This document shows, one piece after another, positions 44,158 to 55,300 of a DNA stretch of 64,000 nt. Location: NCBI RefSeq assembly GCF_008271805.1, contig NZ_VSRY01000146.1:83439-147438 (forward strand). The letters run 5' to 3'. Positions within the stretch are counted from its first letter, which is position 1. Each line of letters begins with the position of its first letter. Source of the stretch: Streptomyces sp. TRM49041 (GTDB taxonomy: Bacteria; Actinomycetota; Actinomycetes; Streptomycetales; Streptomycetaceae). Both the position numbers and the translations under genes were made by a program. The notes beneath the pieces were generated by a model, which saw nothing but the letters and a program-made list of their open reading frames with translations, made no database searches and was not told the DNA's origin.

Positions 44158-45072
44158 GTGACGAACAACCTGGACACCCTCGCGACGGCACTCTATGTGA
44201 AGACCGACGACCTGCTGAAAGCGTCTCCGCATCTGGCGCCATGGCGTCCGGCCGTCGGGCTCGCCCCGCAGCTCACCGACGCGGAGCTGGTCACGCTGGC
44301 GATGATGCAGGCCATGCTCGGCTTCACCTCCGAGGCCAGGTGGCTCCGCCACGCCCGCGGTCACCTGCGGCACCTCTTCCCGTACCTGCCGCAGCAGTCC
44401 GGCTACAACAAGCGCCTGCGCAAGGCCGCCGCGCTGCTGCGGCGGGTCACCCGGCTGCTGGCCGCCGACACCTCGGTATGGAGTGATGACGTGTGGATCG
44501 TGGACTCCACGCCGGTGGAGTGCGGACGCTCGCGGGAGACCGTGAAACGCTCCGACCTGGCTGGATGGGCCGAGTACGGGTACTGCGCCAGTCACAGCCG
44601 CTTCTTCTGGGGCCTGCGCCTGCACCTGGTGTGCACCCTCCAGGGCCTGCCCGTCGCGTTCGTCCTGACCGGGGCCAAGGCCGACGAACGCGAAACCCTG
44701 CTGGACCTGCTCGCGGCCGAACCGCACCTCGTCGCTGGCCGGCCCGGCCAGACACTGATCGGCGACAAGAACTACTTCGGCCGCGACTTCGAACGCGAAC
44801 TTACCCAGCTGCACATCCAGTTGCTGCGGCCGGCCCGCAAGGGCGAACGGCAGCGGCCCGGCGGAGCCCTGTTCAAACCATTGCGGCAGGTCATCGAGTC
44901 GGTCAACGAGACCTTCAAGGGACAGCTCGACCTCGAACAGCACCGAGGCCGCACAACGGGCGGCGTGATCGCCCGCGTCATGCAGCGCATCCTCGCGCTG
45001 ACCGCCGCGATCTGGCACAACGACCACACCGGACAGCCCGTCCTACGCTCACTGACCGCCTACGACCACTGA
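44158..45072 (+). CDS. IS982-family transposase
   Basis: 304 aa, GTG start. The N-terminus (DTLATALYVKTDDLLKASPH) and motif WIVDSTPVECGRSR (first catalytic Asp), LIGDKNYFGRDF (second Asp region) and ESVNETFKGQLDLEQH (Glu region) give a DDE transposase of the IS982 type. All three acidic residues are present, so it may be active. It ends at 45072, immediately before the right inverted repeat, and points toward drmD. Confidence 0.88.
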   Translation: MTNNLDTLATALYVKTDDLLKASPHLAPWRPAVGLAPQLTDAELVTLAMMQAMLGFTSEARWLRHARGHLRHLFPYLPQQSGYNKRLRKAAALLRRVTRLLAADTSVWSDDVWIVDSTPVECGRSRETVKRSDLAGWAEYGYCASHSRFFWGLRLHLVCTLQGLPVAFVLTGAKADERETLLDLLAAEPHLVAGRPGQTLIGDKNYFGRDFERELTQLHIQLLRPARKGERQRPGGALFKPLRQVIESVNETFKGQLDLEQHRGRTTGGVIARVMQRILALTAAIWHNDHTGQPVLRSLTAYDH

Positions 45073-45141
45073 CTTGGAATTGATCATCTAGGGTGATCGC
45101 GATGTCTGGTTGGGATTGCGTCGATGAAGGAGTCTCGTCAG

Positions 45142-48100
45142 GTGGCGACCGCTACGGAGTATCCGCAGGGCGCAGAGGGTGGCACCGAGCGGACTGTGGC
45201 GCTGCCGCCGGTTCCGGAACCGGGGCAGGTGGTGAAGGTTCGGGGCTCGACCTGGGCAGTGTCGGATGTCCGCCGGCAGGGTCTGCCGCGGAGCCCCGCT
45301 GATGAGGGAGTTCCAGGTCTCGCCCACGTCGTGAGTCTCCAGTCACTGGATGAGGACCGGCTTGGCCAGGAGCTGACCGTGGTCTGGGAGCTTGAGGTCG
45401 GGCACACGCTGCAGCCCGACCAGGGCCTGCCGGAGGCGGTGCGGCCGGACGCGTTCGATGACCCGAACACGCTGGCCGCTTTCGTGGACGCGGTGCGCTG
45501 GGGCGCGGTGACGTCGGCGGACGCGAACTCCTACCAGGCGCCCTTCCGCAGCGGTGCGAACGTCGAGGCGTACCAGCTCGAGCCGCTTCGCCGCGCGCTG
45601 CAGTCCTCCCGCACGAACCTCCTGCTCGCCGACGACGTTGGTCTGGGCAAGACCATCGAGGCGGGCCTGGTCGTACAGGAGCTGCTGCTGCGCCACCGGG
45701 CCCGGACCGTGGTCATCGTCTGCCCGCCGAGCCTGTCGCTGAAGTGGCAGGACGAGATGCGGGAGAAGTTCGGCCTGGACTTCGTGATCGTCAACAGCGA
45801 GCTGATGGCGAAGGTACGGCGCAGCCACGGGCTGAACGCGAACCCCTTCCGCCTGTTCCCGCGCGTGATCGTGAGCATGTCGTGGCTGCCGTCACTGCGG
45901 GCCCAGCGCCTGCTGCGCGACGTCCTTGCCGATGTCCGCAAGACATCGAGCGCCCGTCGGTTCGCCTTCGACGTGCTGGTGGTCGACGAGGCGCACCACG
46001 TGGCGCCGGCCAGCCCGACGACGGCACCGGGACAGCGCGGGTACGCGGTGGACAGTCACCGCACGACTGCCACGAAGAAGCTGGCGGAGGCGTGCGAGCA
46101 CCGGCTGTTCCTGAGCGCCACGCCGCACAACGGCTACTCGGAGTCGTTCACCGCCCTCCTGGAGATGATCGACAGCCGACGATTCACCCGTGGCGCCGCC
46201 ATCGACCAGAAGGCGCTGAAGGAGGTCCGCGTCCGGCGTCTGAAGAGCGAGCTGCCGGATAAGGGCTTCAAGCCGCGCAAGCTGAAGACGATTCCGTTCA
46301 CGCCGTCCGAGGAGGAGCAGGAGCAGTTCGAGCGGCTGGCGCGGCTGCTGGCAGAGGCTGCCCGAGCCAAGGGCAAGGGAAAGGGCGGCGACATCGTCGC
46401 GATGCTGCTGAAGAAGCGCTTCCTTTCCAGCCCGTGGTCGTTCGCCCGGACCCTCGAACTGTACGAGGGAGCGGCGGTCGGCGACCGGCAGCTGGGGATG
46501 GACGAGGACGACTACTACACCGAAGTCCTCGGAAGCGGTCAGTCCGACGAGGAGGAAGGCGAGGCCGAGCACCCCGAGTTCACCGCGCTGCGGCACTCCA
46601 AGGGCGCGGACCCGCTGACCGCTGCGATCATCAGCGAGGCCGCCTCGCTGGTCGACTGGGGGCTCGGCTACGAGCACAAGCCGGACTCCCGACTGGAGGC
46701 CCTGGTGGCCTTCCTCGACGCGCACTGCCGTCCCGATGGCCGGACCTGGTCGAACGAGCGGGTCGTGGTGTTCACCGAGTACGCCGCCACACTCGACTGG
46801 ATCGCCGGTGTTCTGCGGCAGCGTGGCTACAAGGACGTACTGGAGACGATCCAGGGATCGACCCCGGTCGAGCAGCGCGAGCTGATCCGTGCACGGTTCA
46901 CGGAGAGCCCCGACAAGCACCCGGTGCGGGTGCTGCTCGCCACGGACTCCGCGGGGGAGGGCATCGACTTGCAGTCGCACTGCCATCGCCTGGTGAACTT
47001 CGACATCCCGTTCAACCCCTCCCGCCTGGAGCAGCGGATCGGCCGCATCGACCGGTACGGACAGACAAAGAACCCCGAGATCTACCACTTCAAGCCGTTG
47101 GCCTCCTCCTCGACCTACGCGGCCGACATGGAGTTCATGGCGATCATCGCGAGGAAGGTCGGGACGGCAACCCAGGATCTGGGGCAGGTGAACCAGGTCA
47201 TCGACGCCGAGGTGCAAGAACACTTCAGCCCGACGGGCATCGCACGCAAGCCGCGTCCCACCGCACCGGACGACGGCGACGAGGCCATGAACGAGGCGCT
47301 GGCCGGAGGAGTCGAGCTGAACCGACAGCTCACCGAGCTGACCGACACATACGAAGAGCGCAAAGTGATCATGCACCTGACGCCGGCCAACGCGCGCCGT
47401 GTCGTGGACACCGCGCTCACCCTGGATGCCCAGCCACCGCTGGTGGAGATCGGTGACGAGGACACCGATGCTCAGGTGTTCGAGGTTCCGAGGCTGGGCC
47501 GCTCCTGGCAGCCGGCGCTCCGCGGCCTGGATACCCGTCTCGAACCGGGCGTTCCGCGGCCGATCACCTTCGACGACAAGGCGGCCCGGGGACGCACGGA
47601 CCTCGTGCACATCCACCTCGGCCACGCCCTCATGCAGCGCGCCACCCGTACCCTGCGCGGCGCCCTGTTCAGCGTGGACGCGCCCGTCAACCGCGTGACC
47701 GCCGTCGTCACACCTGGCCTGCCCGAGTCCTGCGTCGCGGCCGTATCCCGGCTCGTACTCGTCGGCCGCGGCGGCCTGCGCCTGCACGAAGAGGTCTTCC
47801 TCACCGGCATCCGGCTGCGCGGCCAGGCGCTCGCCGAGTCCAAAGTCGAGCAGGTTCTCGACGAGACCCTCGACTCCGAGGACCTGGTCCTGGCCGATGA
47901 CCAGGTACGCGCCCACCTCGCCACCCTGTGGCAGGACGACAGCGCGCGGCTGCGCACCCGGCTGCTGAAGGCGATGGAACGCAAGAGCGAGAGCCGCCAG
48001 GAGAAGGTCACCGAATCACTCAAGCGGCGCCAGGAGACCGACATCGCACGCGCCCGCGAGATCTTCGGCGCGTTCCGGGTCAACCTGCTGGAGTCCCGCG

Positions 48101-48345
48101 ACCGGTTGGAGCAGGCAATCCGGGCCCAGGAGGAGGAGCTTCTGTTCACCGACGACCAACAGAAGCAACGCCGCCGGGACCTGCACCACATGAACGAGCG
48201 CCTGGAGAGCCTGGGCGACGAGGAAGCACGCGAGATCGCCTCGATCCGCGAGCGCTACAGCGACATCCGGCCGTACGTGTCGGCCGCCGCCGTCGTGTTC
48301 GCCCTGACCCCCGAAGACGCGAAGAACGGAGCGGTTGAGGCATGA
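45142..48345 (+). CDS. drmD: DrmD: DISARM SNF2-like helicase
   Basis: 1067 aa. A SNF2/SF2 helicase with Walker A LLADDVGLGKTIEAGL (about 163-175), DEAH box VVDEAHHVAP, motif III LFLSATPHNGYSE, and a C-terminal helicase lobe with LLATDSAGEGIDLQ and QRIGRIDRYGQ. In class 1 DISARM, DrmD accompanies DrmMI and is part of the phage-restriction machinery. The GTG at 45142 is preferred because AAGGAG lies 9 nt upstream; an ATG at 45124 is the longer choice. The IS right end stops 48 bp before this start. The stop overlaps the drmMI ATG by 4 bp. Confidence 0.93.
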   Translation: MATATEYPQGAEGGTERTVALPPVPEPGQVVKVRGSTWAVSDVRRQGLPRSPADEGVPGLAHVVSLQSLDEDRLGQELTVVWELEVGHTLQPDQGLPEAVRPDAFDDPNTLAAFVDAVRWGAVTSADANSYQAPFRSGANVEAYQLEPLRRALQSSRTNLLLADDVGLGKTIEAGLVVQELLLRHRARTVVIVCPPSLSLKWQDEMREKFGLDFVIVNSELMAKVRRSHGLNANPFRLFPRVIVSMSWLPSLRAQRLLRDVLADVRKTSSARRFAFDVLVVDEAHHVAPASPTTAPGQRGYAVDSHRTTATKKLAEACEHRLFLSATPHNGYSESFTALLEMIDSRRFTRGAAIDQKALKEVRVRRLKSELPDKGFKPRKLKTIPFTPSEEEQEQFERLARLLAEAARAKGKGKGGDIVAMLLKKRFLSSPWSFARTLELYEGAAVGDRQLGMDEDDYYTEVLGSGQSDEEEGEAEHPEFTALRHSKGADPLTAAIISEAASLVDWGLGYEHKPDSRLEALVAFLDAHCRPDGRTWSNERVVVFTEYAATLDWIAGVLRQRGYKDVLETIQGSTPVEQRELIRARFTESPDKHPVRVLLATDSAGEGIDLQSHCHRLVNFDIPFNPSRLEQRIGRIDRYGQTKNPEIYHFKPLASSSTYAADMEFMAIIARKVGTATQDLGQVNQVIDAEVQEHFSPTGIARKPRPTAPDDGDEAMNEALAGGVELNRQLTELTDTYEERKVIMHLTPANARRVVDTALTLDAQPPLVEIGDEDTDAQVFEVPRLGRSWQPALRGLDTRLEPGVPRPITFDDKAARGRTDLVHIHLGHALMQRATRTLRGALFSVDAPVNRVTAVVTPGLPESCVAAVSRLVLVGRGGLRLHEEVFLTGIRLRGQALAESKVEQVLDETLDSEDLVLADDQVRAHLATLWQDDSARLRTRLLKAMERKSESRQEKVTESLKRRQETDIARAREIFGAFRVNLLESRDRLEQAIRAQEEELLFTDDQQKQRRRDLHHMNERLESLGDEEAREIASIRERYSDIRPYVSAAAVVFALTPEDAKNGAVEA

Positions 48346-51300
48346 GCAGGAAGTACGCCCCGACCACCGCCGACCTGCACCGCGCCTGGCTCGAACTGGT
48401 CGACTCCGACGGCCCGTTCCTCGCGGTCCCCGCGCTTGAGAGGGCCTGGCCCCAGGGCATTCCCCAGCCCGACGCCCGCGCGCTCGCAACCCTCAAGGAC
48501 GCCAAGCCCGCCTTCGAGAAGGCATGGGAGCACTGGGACACCCACCAGGACGACGAGGCCGCCCTCGATCTGTACCGCGAGGCCCGCGACAGCTGGGTGG
48601 ACCTCGTCCTGCGCCAGGGCCTGCGCTGGGCCACCTCCTACACCGTCCCCGCCCCGACAAACGCCGAGGTGCGCTCACCCGACTACACCGTCACCGTCCG
48701 CCCCGACGGTGCCCTCCTCCACGGCGAGACCGTCGGGGCCCTCGTCCTGGTCACCGACCCGGTCGACTCCCTGCGCGACCCGCTCACCGACGGCTGGTCC
48801 GCCAGCCCCATCGACCGCATGGAAGAGCTGCTGCGCACCTCCGGCGTGACCATCGGTGTGGTCACCGACGGCCGCTGGTGGGCGATCGTCAGCGCCCGCC
48901 CGCAGACCATGGTCGCCTCCGGCATCGTGGACGCCCAGACCTGGATCGAAGAACCCCAGGCCCGCAACGCCTTCATCGAGCTCCTCCAGCGCAAACGCCT
49001 GATCGGCGGCAAGCCCCAGGACCGGCTCACCGAGCTGTTCGGCGAATCGGTCACGGCAGCCGAGAAGATTACCGAAGCACTCGGTACCCAGGTCCGCCGC
49101 GCCGTCGAACTCATCGTCCAAGCCCTCTCCGAAGGCGGCCTGGACGCGGTACGCCGCGGAGAGCCCGACCCCCTGCCGACACGGCGCGGCGAGGTCTACG
49201 AGGCCGCCGTCACCGTCATGATGCGCGTCGTCTTCCTCCTCTTCGCCGAGGAACGCGGCCTGCTCCCCGAGAACCAGCTCTTCGCGATGGGCTACGGCGT
49301 CAGCGACGAACTCGACCAGCTCGACGCCCGGCAGAAGGAGGAAGGCGACCAGGCCCTCGACGCCACCTCCCTCACCTGGCACCGCCTCCTGGCCACCTCC
49401 CAGGCCCTCTACCGAGGAGCCACCTTCGAGGACCTGCGCCTGCCCGAATACGGCGGATCCCTCTTTGACCCCGCCCGCTTCCCTTTCCTCGCCGCGCGCA
49501 ATTCCCAGGGCTCGCTGGCCATCATGGTCAGTGACCGCGTCATGCTCGAAGTGCTGCGCGCCGTCCAGATCGCCCAGCTGACCGGCGGCGCCCGCAGGAT
49601 CTCCTTCCGCGACATCGACGTCGAACAGATCGGCTACATCTACGAGGGCCTACTCGGCTACTCCTGCGAGAACGTGGACGAGGTCGTCGTCGGCCTCACC
49701 GGCAGCGCCGGCTCCGAACCGGAGATCCCCCTCACCGCCCTCGAAACCCTTGCCGAGACCAAGCGCACGGAAGCCGCCCTCACCGACGCGATCCTGACCT
49801 GGGTCAAGCAGAACCAGCCGGCAGCCAAGCCATCCAGCAAGGCCGCCCTGACCAAGGCCCTCAAGACGGGCGACACACTCGACGACGCCGACATTGCCCT
49901 GCACGACCTCACCGACGACCCGAACCTGCGCGATCGGCTGCGCCCCTTCCTCAGCATCATCCGCCGCGACCTGCGCAACCGGCCCCTCGTGGTCGAGCCC
50001 GGCGGTGTCCTCCTGGTGGAAACCCCTTCACGGGCCTCGGCCGGCGCGCACTACACACCGCGCTCGCTCGCTGAGGAGGTCGTACAGCACGCCCTTGAAC
50101 CGCTCGTCTATTCGCCCGGCCCGCACCAGACGGCCGACCAGGACGCGTGGCAGCCAATCTCCTCCGACGAGATCCTGGATCTGAGGATCGCCGACATCGC
50201 GTGTGGGTCGGGTGCCTTCCTGGTCGCCGCGGCCCGCTACCTGGCCGACCGGCTGGTCGAGGCGTGGCAGCGCGAGGGTGTGGCGTACGGACGGACTCCG
50301 CATGAGCTCCAGGTCCACGCCATAAGGACGGTCGTGGCCACCTGCCTGTACGGCGCGGACATCAACGGCATGGCCGTGGAGATGTGCAAGCTGTCACTGT
50401 GGCTGGTCTCCCTCGACCCCAAGCTGCCGTTCTCCTTCGTCGATGACAAGGTGCTCCACGGCAACGCACTGCTCGGCCTGACCAGCGCACGCCAGCTGCG
50501 CGACCTTCACATCAGGCCCGAGGCAGCCGACGAGCGGATCAGCATGTTCGCCCTCGACGTCGACGCCATCCTGGACAAAGCCGCCCGCCTGCGCCGCCAG
50601 CTGGCCACAGAGGTGAACGACAGCGACCCGCAGCGCTCCGCCGCTACCAAGCGGCGCCAGTGGCGGGAGTATCAGAAGATCACCGAACAACTCGCCGATG
50701 TAGCCGACGCCGTAATCGGCGCCGGGCTGAAGTGGGGCGGCAAACCAGGCAAGCAGCTGCGAGAGTCATACGAGAACCTGCGCATCGCGGTCGAGCTCGC
50801 CTACCCCGTCGGGGGCGACGAGCCGGACCGAACGATGCTCGACTCCATCCTCGAGTCTGGACTTACCCCCACGGTCACCACGGACTATGCGAGTTGGAAA
50901 CCGCTGCACTGGATCCTCGCCGTGCCGGACATCATGGCGCGCGGCGGGTTCGACGCGATCATCGGCAACCCGCCGTTCCTGGGCGGGCAGAAGCTCACCG
51001 GGACGATGGGCACCAACGTCCGCGACTGGTTCGTCCACACCCTCGCGGGCGGACGAAAAGGCAGCGCCGACCTTGTGGCGTACTTCTTCCTGCGCGCCTA
51101 CGAACTTCTCTCGCGACGAGGCGGGCTTGGCCTGATCGCGACGAATACGGTCGCCCAGGGAGACACCCGACAGGTTGGCCTCGGCCAGCTGGCCGCGAAG
51201 GGTTTCACGATCACCCAGTCGATCCAGAGCCGTTCCTGGCCAGCGGCCAGCGCCAACCTGGAGTACGCGGCAGTGTGGGGCAGCCGCGGTGCGGTGGACG

Positions 51301-52370
51301 CGGCGGTACCTCGGATCGCGGACGGGATCAAGGCGGAGCGGATCTCTACGCTGCTGGAGCCGGGCGGTCGTGTGGACGGCGACCCTGCGCGGCTGGCGGA
51401 GAACGACGGCGTTGCCTTCCAAGGGTGCATCGTTCTGGGCATGGGCTTCGTATTGGAGCCCGAGGAGGCGGCGAGGTGGATTGAGGCCGACCCGCGAAAC
51501 GAGGACGTGCTGTTCCCGTATCTCAACGGTGAAGACCTCAACTCCCGCCCGGACAGCTCGGCTCCGCGATGGGTCATCGACTTCAACGACCGGTCGGAGG
51601 AGGCAGCCAAGGCGTACGAGCTGCCGTATCAGCGGATCCTGGAACAGGTGAAGCTGGAGAGGGCCAAGAACAACCGCAAGGTCTACAGGGACTACTGGTG
51701 GCAGTTTGGCGAGAAGCGCCCTGCGATGCGGGAGGCCATCACCGACCTAGACGAAGTGCTGGCGGTCGCGCGTGTCAGCAAGTCGGTAATGCCGCTGCGG
51801 ATTCGGGCAGGGAATGTCCCCAGCGAGCAAGTCGTTGTTTTCGCCTGCGACTCGTACGCCGATCAAGCGGTGCTGTCTTCGTCGCTGCATCAGACATGGG
51901 CGGTCAAGTACGGCTCAACCTTGGAGACTCGTTTTCGATACACCCCTTCGGACGTGTTTGATACCTTCCCCCGTCCCAAGCGCACGGACTACGTCACCGG
52001 CATGGGACGCACTCTTGATACCGAGCGCCGCGAGATCATGCTCCGTCGGGATCTCAGTCTGACCAGGCTCTACAACCTGGTCAACGATCCCGATGTTGCT
52101 GATTCCGCAGACGCTGACGTTGCCCGTCTCCGTGAGATTCACGTCGAGCTGGACCAGGCTGTTATGGCTGCCTACGGTTGGGACGGTGTCCCGCTCGACC
52201 ATGGCTTCCACACCTACCGTCAGATGGAGCGCTGGACGGTGAGCCCGACTGCCCGTGTGGAGATTCTGGACCGGTTGTTGGAGGAGAATCATCGTCGTGC
52301 CGCGATGCAGCGGGGTGTCGTGCTCACGGATGGCGAGAGCGAAGGCGACAAGGAAGAGGGCGACGAGTGA
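48342..52370 (+). CDS. drmMI: DrmMI: DISARM class 1 N6-adenine methyltransferase
   Basis: 1342 aa, like BREX PglX/type IIG-sized methyltransferases. SAM motif I is IADIACGSGAFLVAA (about 615-630) and catalytic motif IV is IIGNPPFLGG (about 874-883), an N6-adenine type. The N-terminal part is nuclease-like or structural; no PD-(D/E)xK is obvious. In DISARM it marks host DNA so that it is spared. The C-terminal TRD-like region sets sequence specificity, which cannot be read by eye. It overlaps drmD and drmA by 4 bp. Confidence 0.93.
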   Translation: MSRKYAPTTADLHRAWLELVDSDGPFLAVPALERAWPQGIPQPDARALATLKDAKPAFEKAWEHWDTHQDDEAALDLYREARDSWVDLVLRQGLRWATSYTVPAPTNAEVRSPDYTVTVRPDGALLHGETVGALVLVTDPVDSLRDPLTDGWSASPIDRMEELLRTSGVTIGVVTDGRWWAIVSARPQTMVASGIVDAQTWIEEPQARNAFIELLQRKRLIGGKPQDRLTELFGESVTAAEKITEALGTQVRRAVELIVQALSEGGLDAVRRGEPDPLPTRRGEVYEAAVTVMMRVVFLLFAEERGLLPENQLFAMGYGVSDELDQLDARQKEEGDQALDATSLTWHRLLATSQALYRGATFEDLRLPEYGGSLFDPARFPFLAARNSQGSLAIMVSDRVMLEVLRAVQIAQLTGGARRISFRDIDVEQIGYIYEGLLGYSCENVDEVVVGLTGSAGSEPEIPLTALETLAETKRTEAALTDAILTWVKQNQPAAKPSSKAALTKALKTGDTLDDADIALHDLTDDPNLRDRLRPFLSIIRRDLRNRPLVVEPGGVLLVETPSRASAGAHYTPRSLAEEVVQHALEPLVYSPGPHQTADQDAWQPISSDEILDLRIADIACGSGAFLVAAARYLADRLVEAWQREGVAYGRTPHELQVHAIRTVVATCLYGADINGMAVEMCKLSLWLVSLDPKLPFSFVDDKVLHGNALLGLTSARQLRDLHIRPEAADERISMFALDVDAILDKAARLRRQLATEVNDSDPQRSAATKRRQWREYQKITEQLADVADAVIGAGLKWGGKPGKQLRESYENLRIAVELAYPVGGDEPDRTMLDSILESGLTPTVTTDYASWKPLHWILAVPDIMARGGFDAIIGNPPFLGGQKLTGTMGTNVRDWFVHTLAGGRKGSADLVAYFFLRAYELLSRRGGLGLIATNTVAQGDTRQVGLGQLAAKGFTITQSIQSRSWPAASANLEYAAVWGSRGAVDAAVPRIADGIKAERISTLLEPGGRVDGDPARLAENDGVAFQGCIVLGMGFVLEPEEAARWIEADPRNEDVLFPYLNGEDLNSRPDSSAPRWVIDFNDRSEEAAKAYELPYQRILEQVKLERAKNNRKVYRDYWWQFGEKRPAMREAITDLDEVLAVARVSKSVMPLRIRAGNVPSEQVVVFACDSYADQAVLSSSLHQTWAVKYGSTLETRFRYTPSDVFDTFPRPKRTDYVTGMGRTLDTERREIMLRRDLSLTRLYNLVNDPDVADSADADVARLREIHVELDQAVMAAYGWDGVPLDHGFHTYRQMERWTVSPTARVEILDRLLEENHRRAAMQRGVVLTDGESEGDKEEGDE

Positions 52371-55300
52371 CCACCGGACGCGCACAGCAGCCGCAGCAGC
52401 CCGCGGCCCCGCAGGACCAGGTGTACGGTCTCGCCCTCGACCCCGACGAGCGCTCCTGGACTGTCCGCGAGAACCTCGTCGACGTCCTGGAGCGTGAGCT
52501 TCTCGGCCCGGCCGGCGGCCCCGAGGAGATCCTCGAGGGTGTGCCGGACTCGGCGTACCTGGTGGGCCGGATCGCCCCGGTCCGGCTCACCGTCGGCCAG
52601 GACAACCCCACCCAGACGGACTCCGGCGACGCCGCGAGCGATGTCGGTGACGCTGTGGACGCCGCCGAGAGCCGGGGCGTGCCCGTGACTGCGGTGGACG
52701 AGAGCAGCGCGGGCGCGGATGAGGACGAGGTCGAGGACCAGCCGCAGAAGCGCGGGCTGATGATCCCGGCGTCCATGGGCCTGCGCTGTCAGGTCCCGAA
52801 CGACCTCGACGCGTTCACCGTGACCGCCTCGTGGGGCACGTACGAGCCGGTGAAAGAGAAGAAGGGGGAGGGCGGGGAGCCCGTCTCGAATCTTCGCCGC
52901 TACCAGCGCAAACCGCACGAGATCAGCACCACGATCACAGTCGCCGACCTCACGCCCTCCCGCACGACCACGTTCGTGCTGAAGGACAAGATCGTGCTGC
53001 GCGTGGACCGCTATGACGACGCCGAGCGCGGGTGCCGTCTGATCGAGATCGCGTTGTGCAACGACCGGGAGACGCCCCGCAAGATCCCGGTGGAGGCATG
53101 GCTCTATCAGACCAAGCTGGAAGTCTCGGCGGCGGGCGGAGTGGCGGTATTCCTGCCGGTTAACGACGTCCTGCTGGACACCCGCGAGGAGCCGGACGAC
53201 GAGCTGCGTCGCCTGCGGCTCCAGTACCGCAACCGGCTGGAGTTCGCGGTCGGGCGGACCTGCTCGGTGGACTGGGAAGTGGCCAAGGACGCACGCAAGG
53301 CCAGCAGCGTGTGGACGACGTGGCTGCCGACCTGCGAGACGCCGCAGACGGCGGCCGAGGAGATCGCCGCGGCCCTGCTCGACATGCGCAAGCTGGAGGA
53401 GGCCACCCCCGACGAGCTGCGTGCCGGCCTTCTGCCCATCGTTGAGGGCTACCGTTCCTGGCTGGATGGGGAGGAGGAGCGCGCCAAAGCGCTGCCCGAG
53501 CACCTCCGCCAGGAGGGTCTCGACGCGGTCGAGGAAGCACGCAAGGTGCAGCGGCAGCTCGCGGAGGGACTGAAGTACCTTCTGGCCGACGAGGAGGCAC
53601 TGCTCTGCTTCCGGTTCATGAACCGCGTGATGGCCGACCAGCGTATCCAGTCCCAGGTCGCTCAGAGGCGCGCGAACCAGTCCGAGGACAGCCGGCAGAG
53701 CCTCCATGAAGCCCGCGACGCCGTCCTGGAGCAGGGACCCGGTGCGCACTCCTGGCGTACCTTCCAGCTCGCCTTCGTCCTGATGCAGCTGCCGCTGCTG
53801 TCGGACCCGGCGGCCGAGAAGCGTTCCGGTGATCTGGCCAAGGCGCAGCTGCTCTTCTTCCCCACCGGTGGTGGCAAGACGGAGGCATACCTGGGCCTGG
53901 CCGCCTACACCTTCGCTATTCGGCGCCGGCAGGGTGTAGTGGATGCGTTCGACGGGCCTCTGGACGGCCACTCAGGTGTGGCCGTGCTGATGCGGTACAC
54001 GCTGCGGCTGCTGACCGCCCAGCAGTTCCAGCGTGCCACCACGCTGGTGTGCGCGGCGGAGCGGGCCCGGATGGCGGACCCGGCGACCTGGGGCGACGAG
54101 CCGTTCCGTATCGGACTCTGGGTCGGTACGGATGTGAGCCCGAAGCGGTACGACGAGGCGGCCGAGCAGCTACAGAAGGCCAATCAGGGCCGCGGCTACC
54201 GGCTCACGGTCCTGCAGATCCAGCGCTGCCCGTGGTGCGGCACCCGGATCGAGGCCCGGGACGTGCGGGCAGACGGGGCCCGGCGCCGGGTGTACGTGTA
54301 CTGCGGCGACGAGCTGGCCGAGTGCCCGTTCTCCGACGGCGGCGAGGTCCCCGAAGGACTGCCGGTCCTGACCGTCGATGAAGAGATCTACCGGCTCGCT
54401 CCTGCCTTCGTAATCGCCACAGTCGACAAGTTCGCCCGCCTCGCGCGCGAGGGCGAGGCGGCGTCACTGTTCGGGTATGTCTCGCGGCGCTGCGAGCGCC
54501 ACGGCCTGGTGCACCCGGACTATGCGCACTGCGACATCAAGGATGGCAGCAAGCATCCGCGCAAGGACGGTCTACCGGCCGCCGCCGTGCACCCGGCGAC
54601 CCGGCTGCGCCCCCCGGACTTGATCATTCAGGACGAACTGCACCTGATTACCGGGGCGCTCGGCACGACGGTGGGCCTGTTCGAAGTGGCCATTGACCTG
54701 ATGACCGACTGGCGCACCAAGGACGGAGGCCGAGCCCGACCGCTGCTGGTCGCCTCCACGGCGACCGCCCGCAACGCGCCCGAGCAGGTGCGGGCCCTGT
54801 ACGGGCGGGACGTCACCATCTTCCCGCCCCAGGTGCTGGACGCCGGCAACACCTTCTTCTCCAAGGAGATCGAAGCCTCCGAGACCGCGCCGGGCCGACG
54901 CTACGTCGGGATCAGCACGACCGGCGTGCGTCTGACCACGGCGGAGATCCGCGTCGCCGAGGTCCTCATGGCGGGTGGGCAACTGCTGATCGACCGCTCG
55001 GGCAAGGCGGCCGACCCGTACATGACCCTGGTCGGCTACTTCAGCGCGACCCGTGAACTGGCCGGTATGGCCCGTTACATGGGCGACGACATCCAGACCG
55101 CGCTGGCGAAGGGCCGCCCTTGGTCCAAACTGCCCCGCCGGACCGGCGCCGAGTTCGGGACGCTGAACGTGGCCGAGCTGACCTCACGGGTGTCCAGCGC
55201 CGAGATCACCTCCACTCTGGACCAGATGGCGTTGCCGTTCGACCCCGGCTTCGACTCCACCGCCGGCAAGCGGAACCGGCGCGCCCTGCGGGAGGCGAAG

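Larger units (their letters stand above)
43362..45093. mobile_element. IS982-type cassette bounded by perfect 21-bp inverted repeats
   Basis: The 21-nt arm at 43362-43382 (begins CCCTAGATGATC) is perfectly complementary to 45073-45093 (ends GATCATCTAGGG). Between them lie an acetyltransferase gene and an IS982-type transposase gene in opposite directions. A third, imperfect copy of the end lies at about 44093-44114, just upstream of the transposase, and would be the left end of a minimal IS (about 1.0 kb). So either the whole 1.73 kb moves as a unit with a passenger gene, or two IS ends are present. No clear target duplication was found. Confidence 0.65.

Noticed and set aside
43362..45093. 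A simple two-ended IS982 of normal size
   Set aside because: The perfect partner of the right end is 730 bp further out than expected; the near copy at 44093 is only partly matching, so a simple element is not the only explanation.
45892..47916. Long minus-strand reading opposite drmD
   Set aside because: Shadow of the DrmD helicase, whose motifs are unmistakable on the plus strand.
52289..53971. Minus-strand reading opposite drmA
   Set aside because: Shadow of DrmA; no motif and no ribosome binding site.
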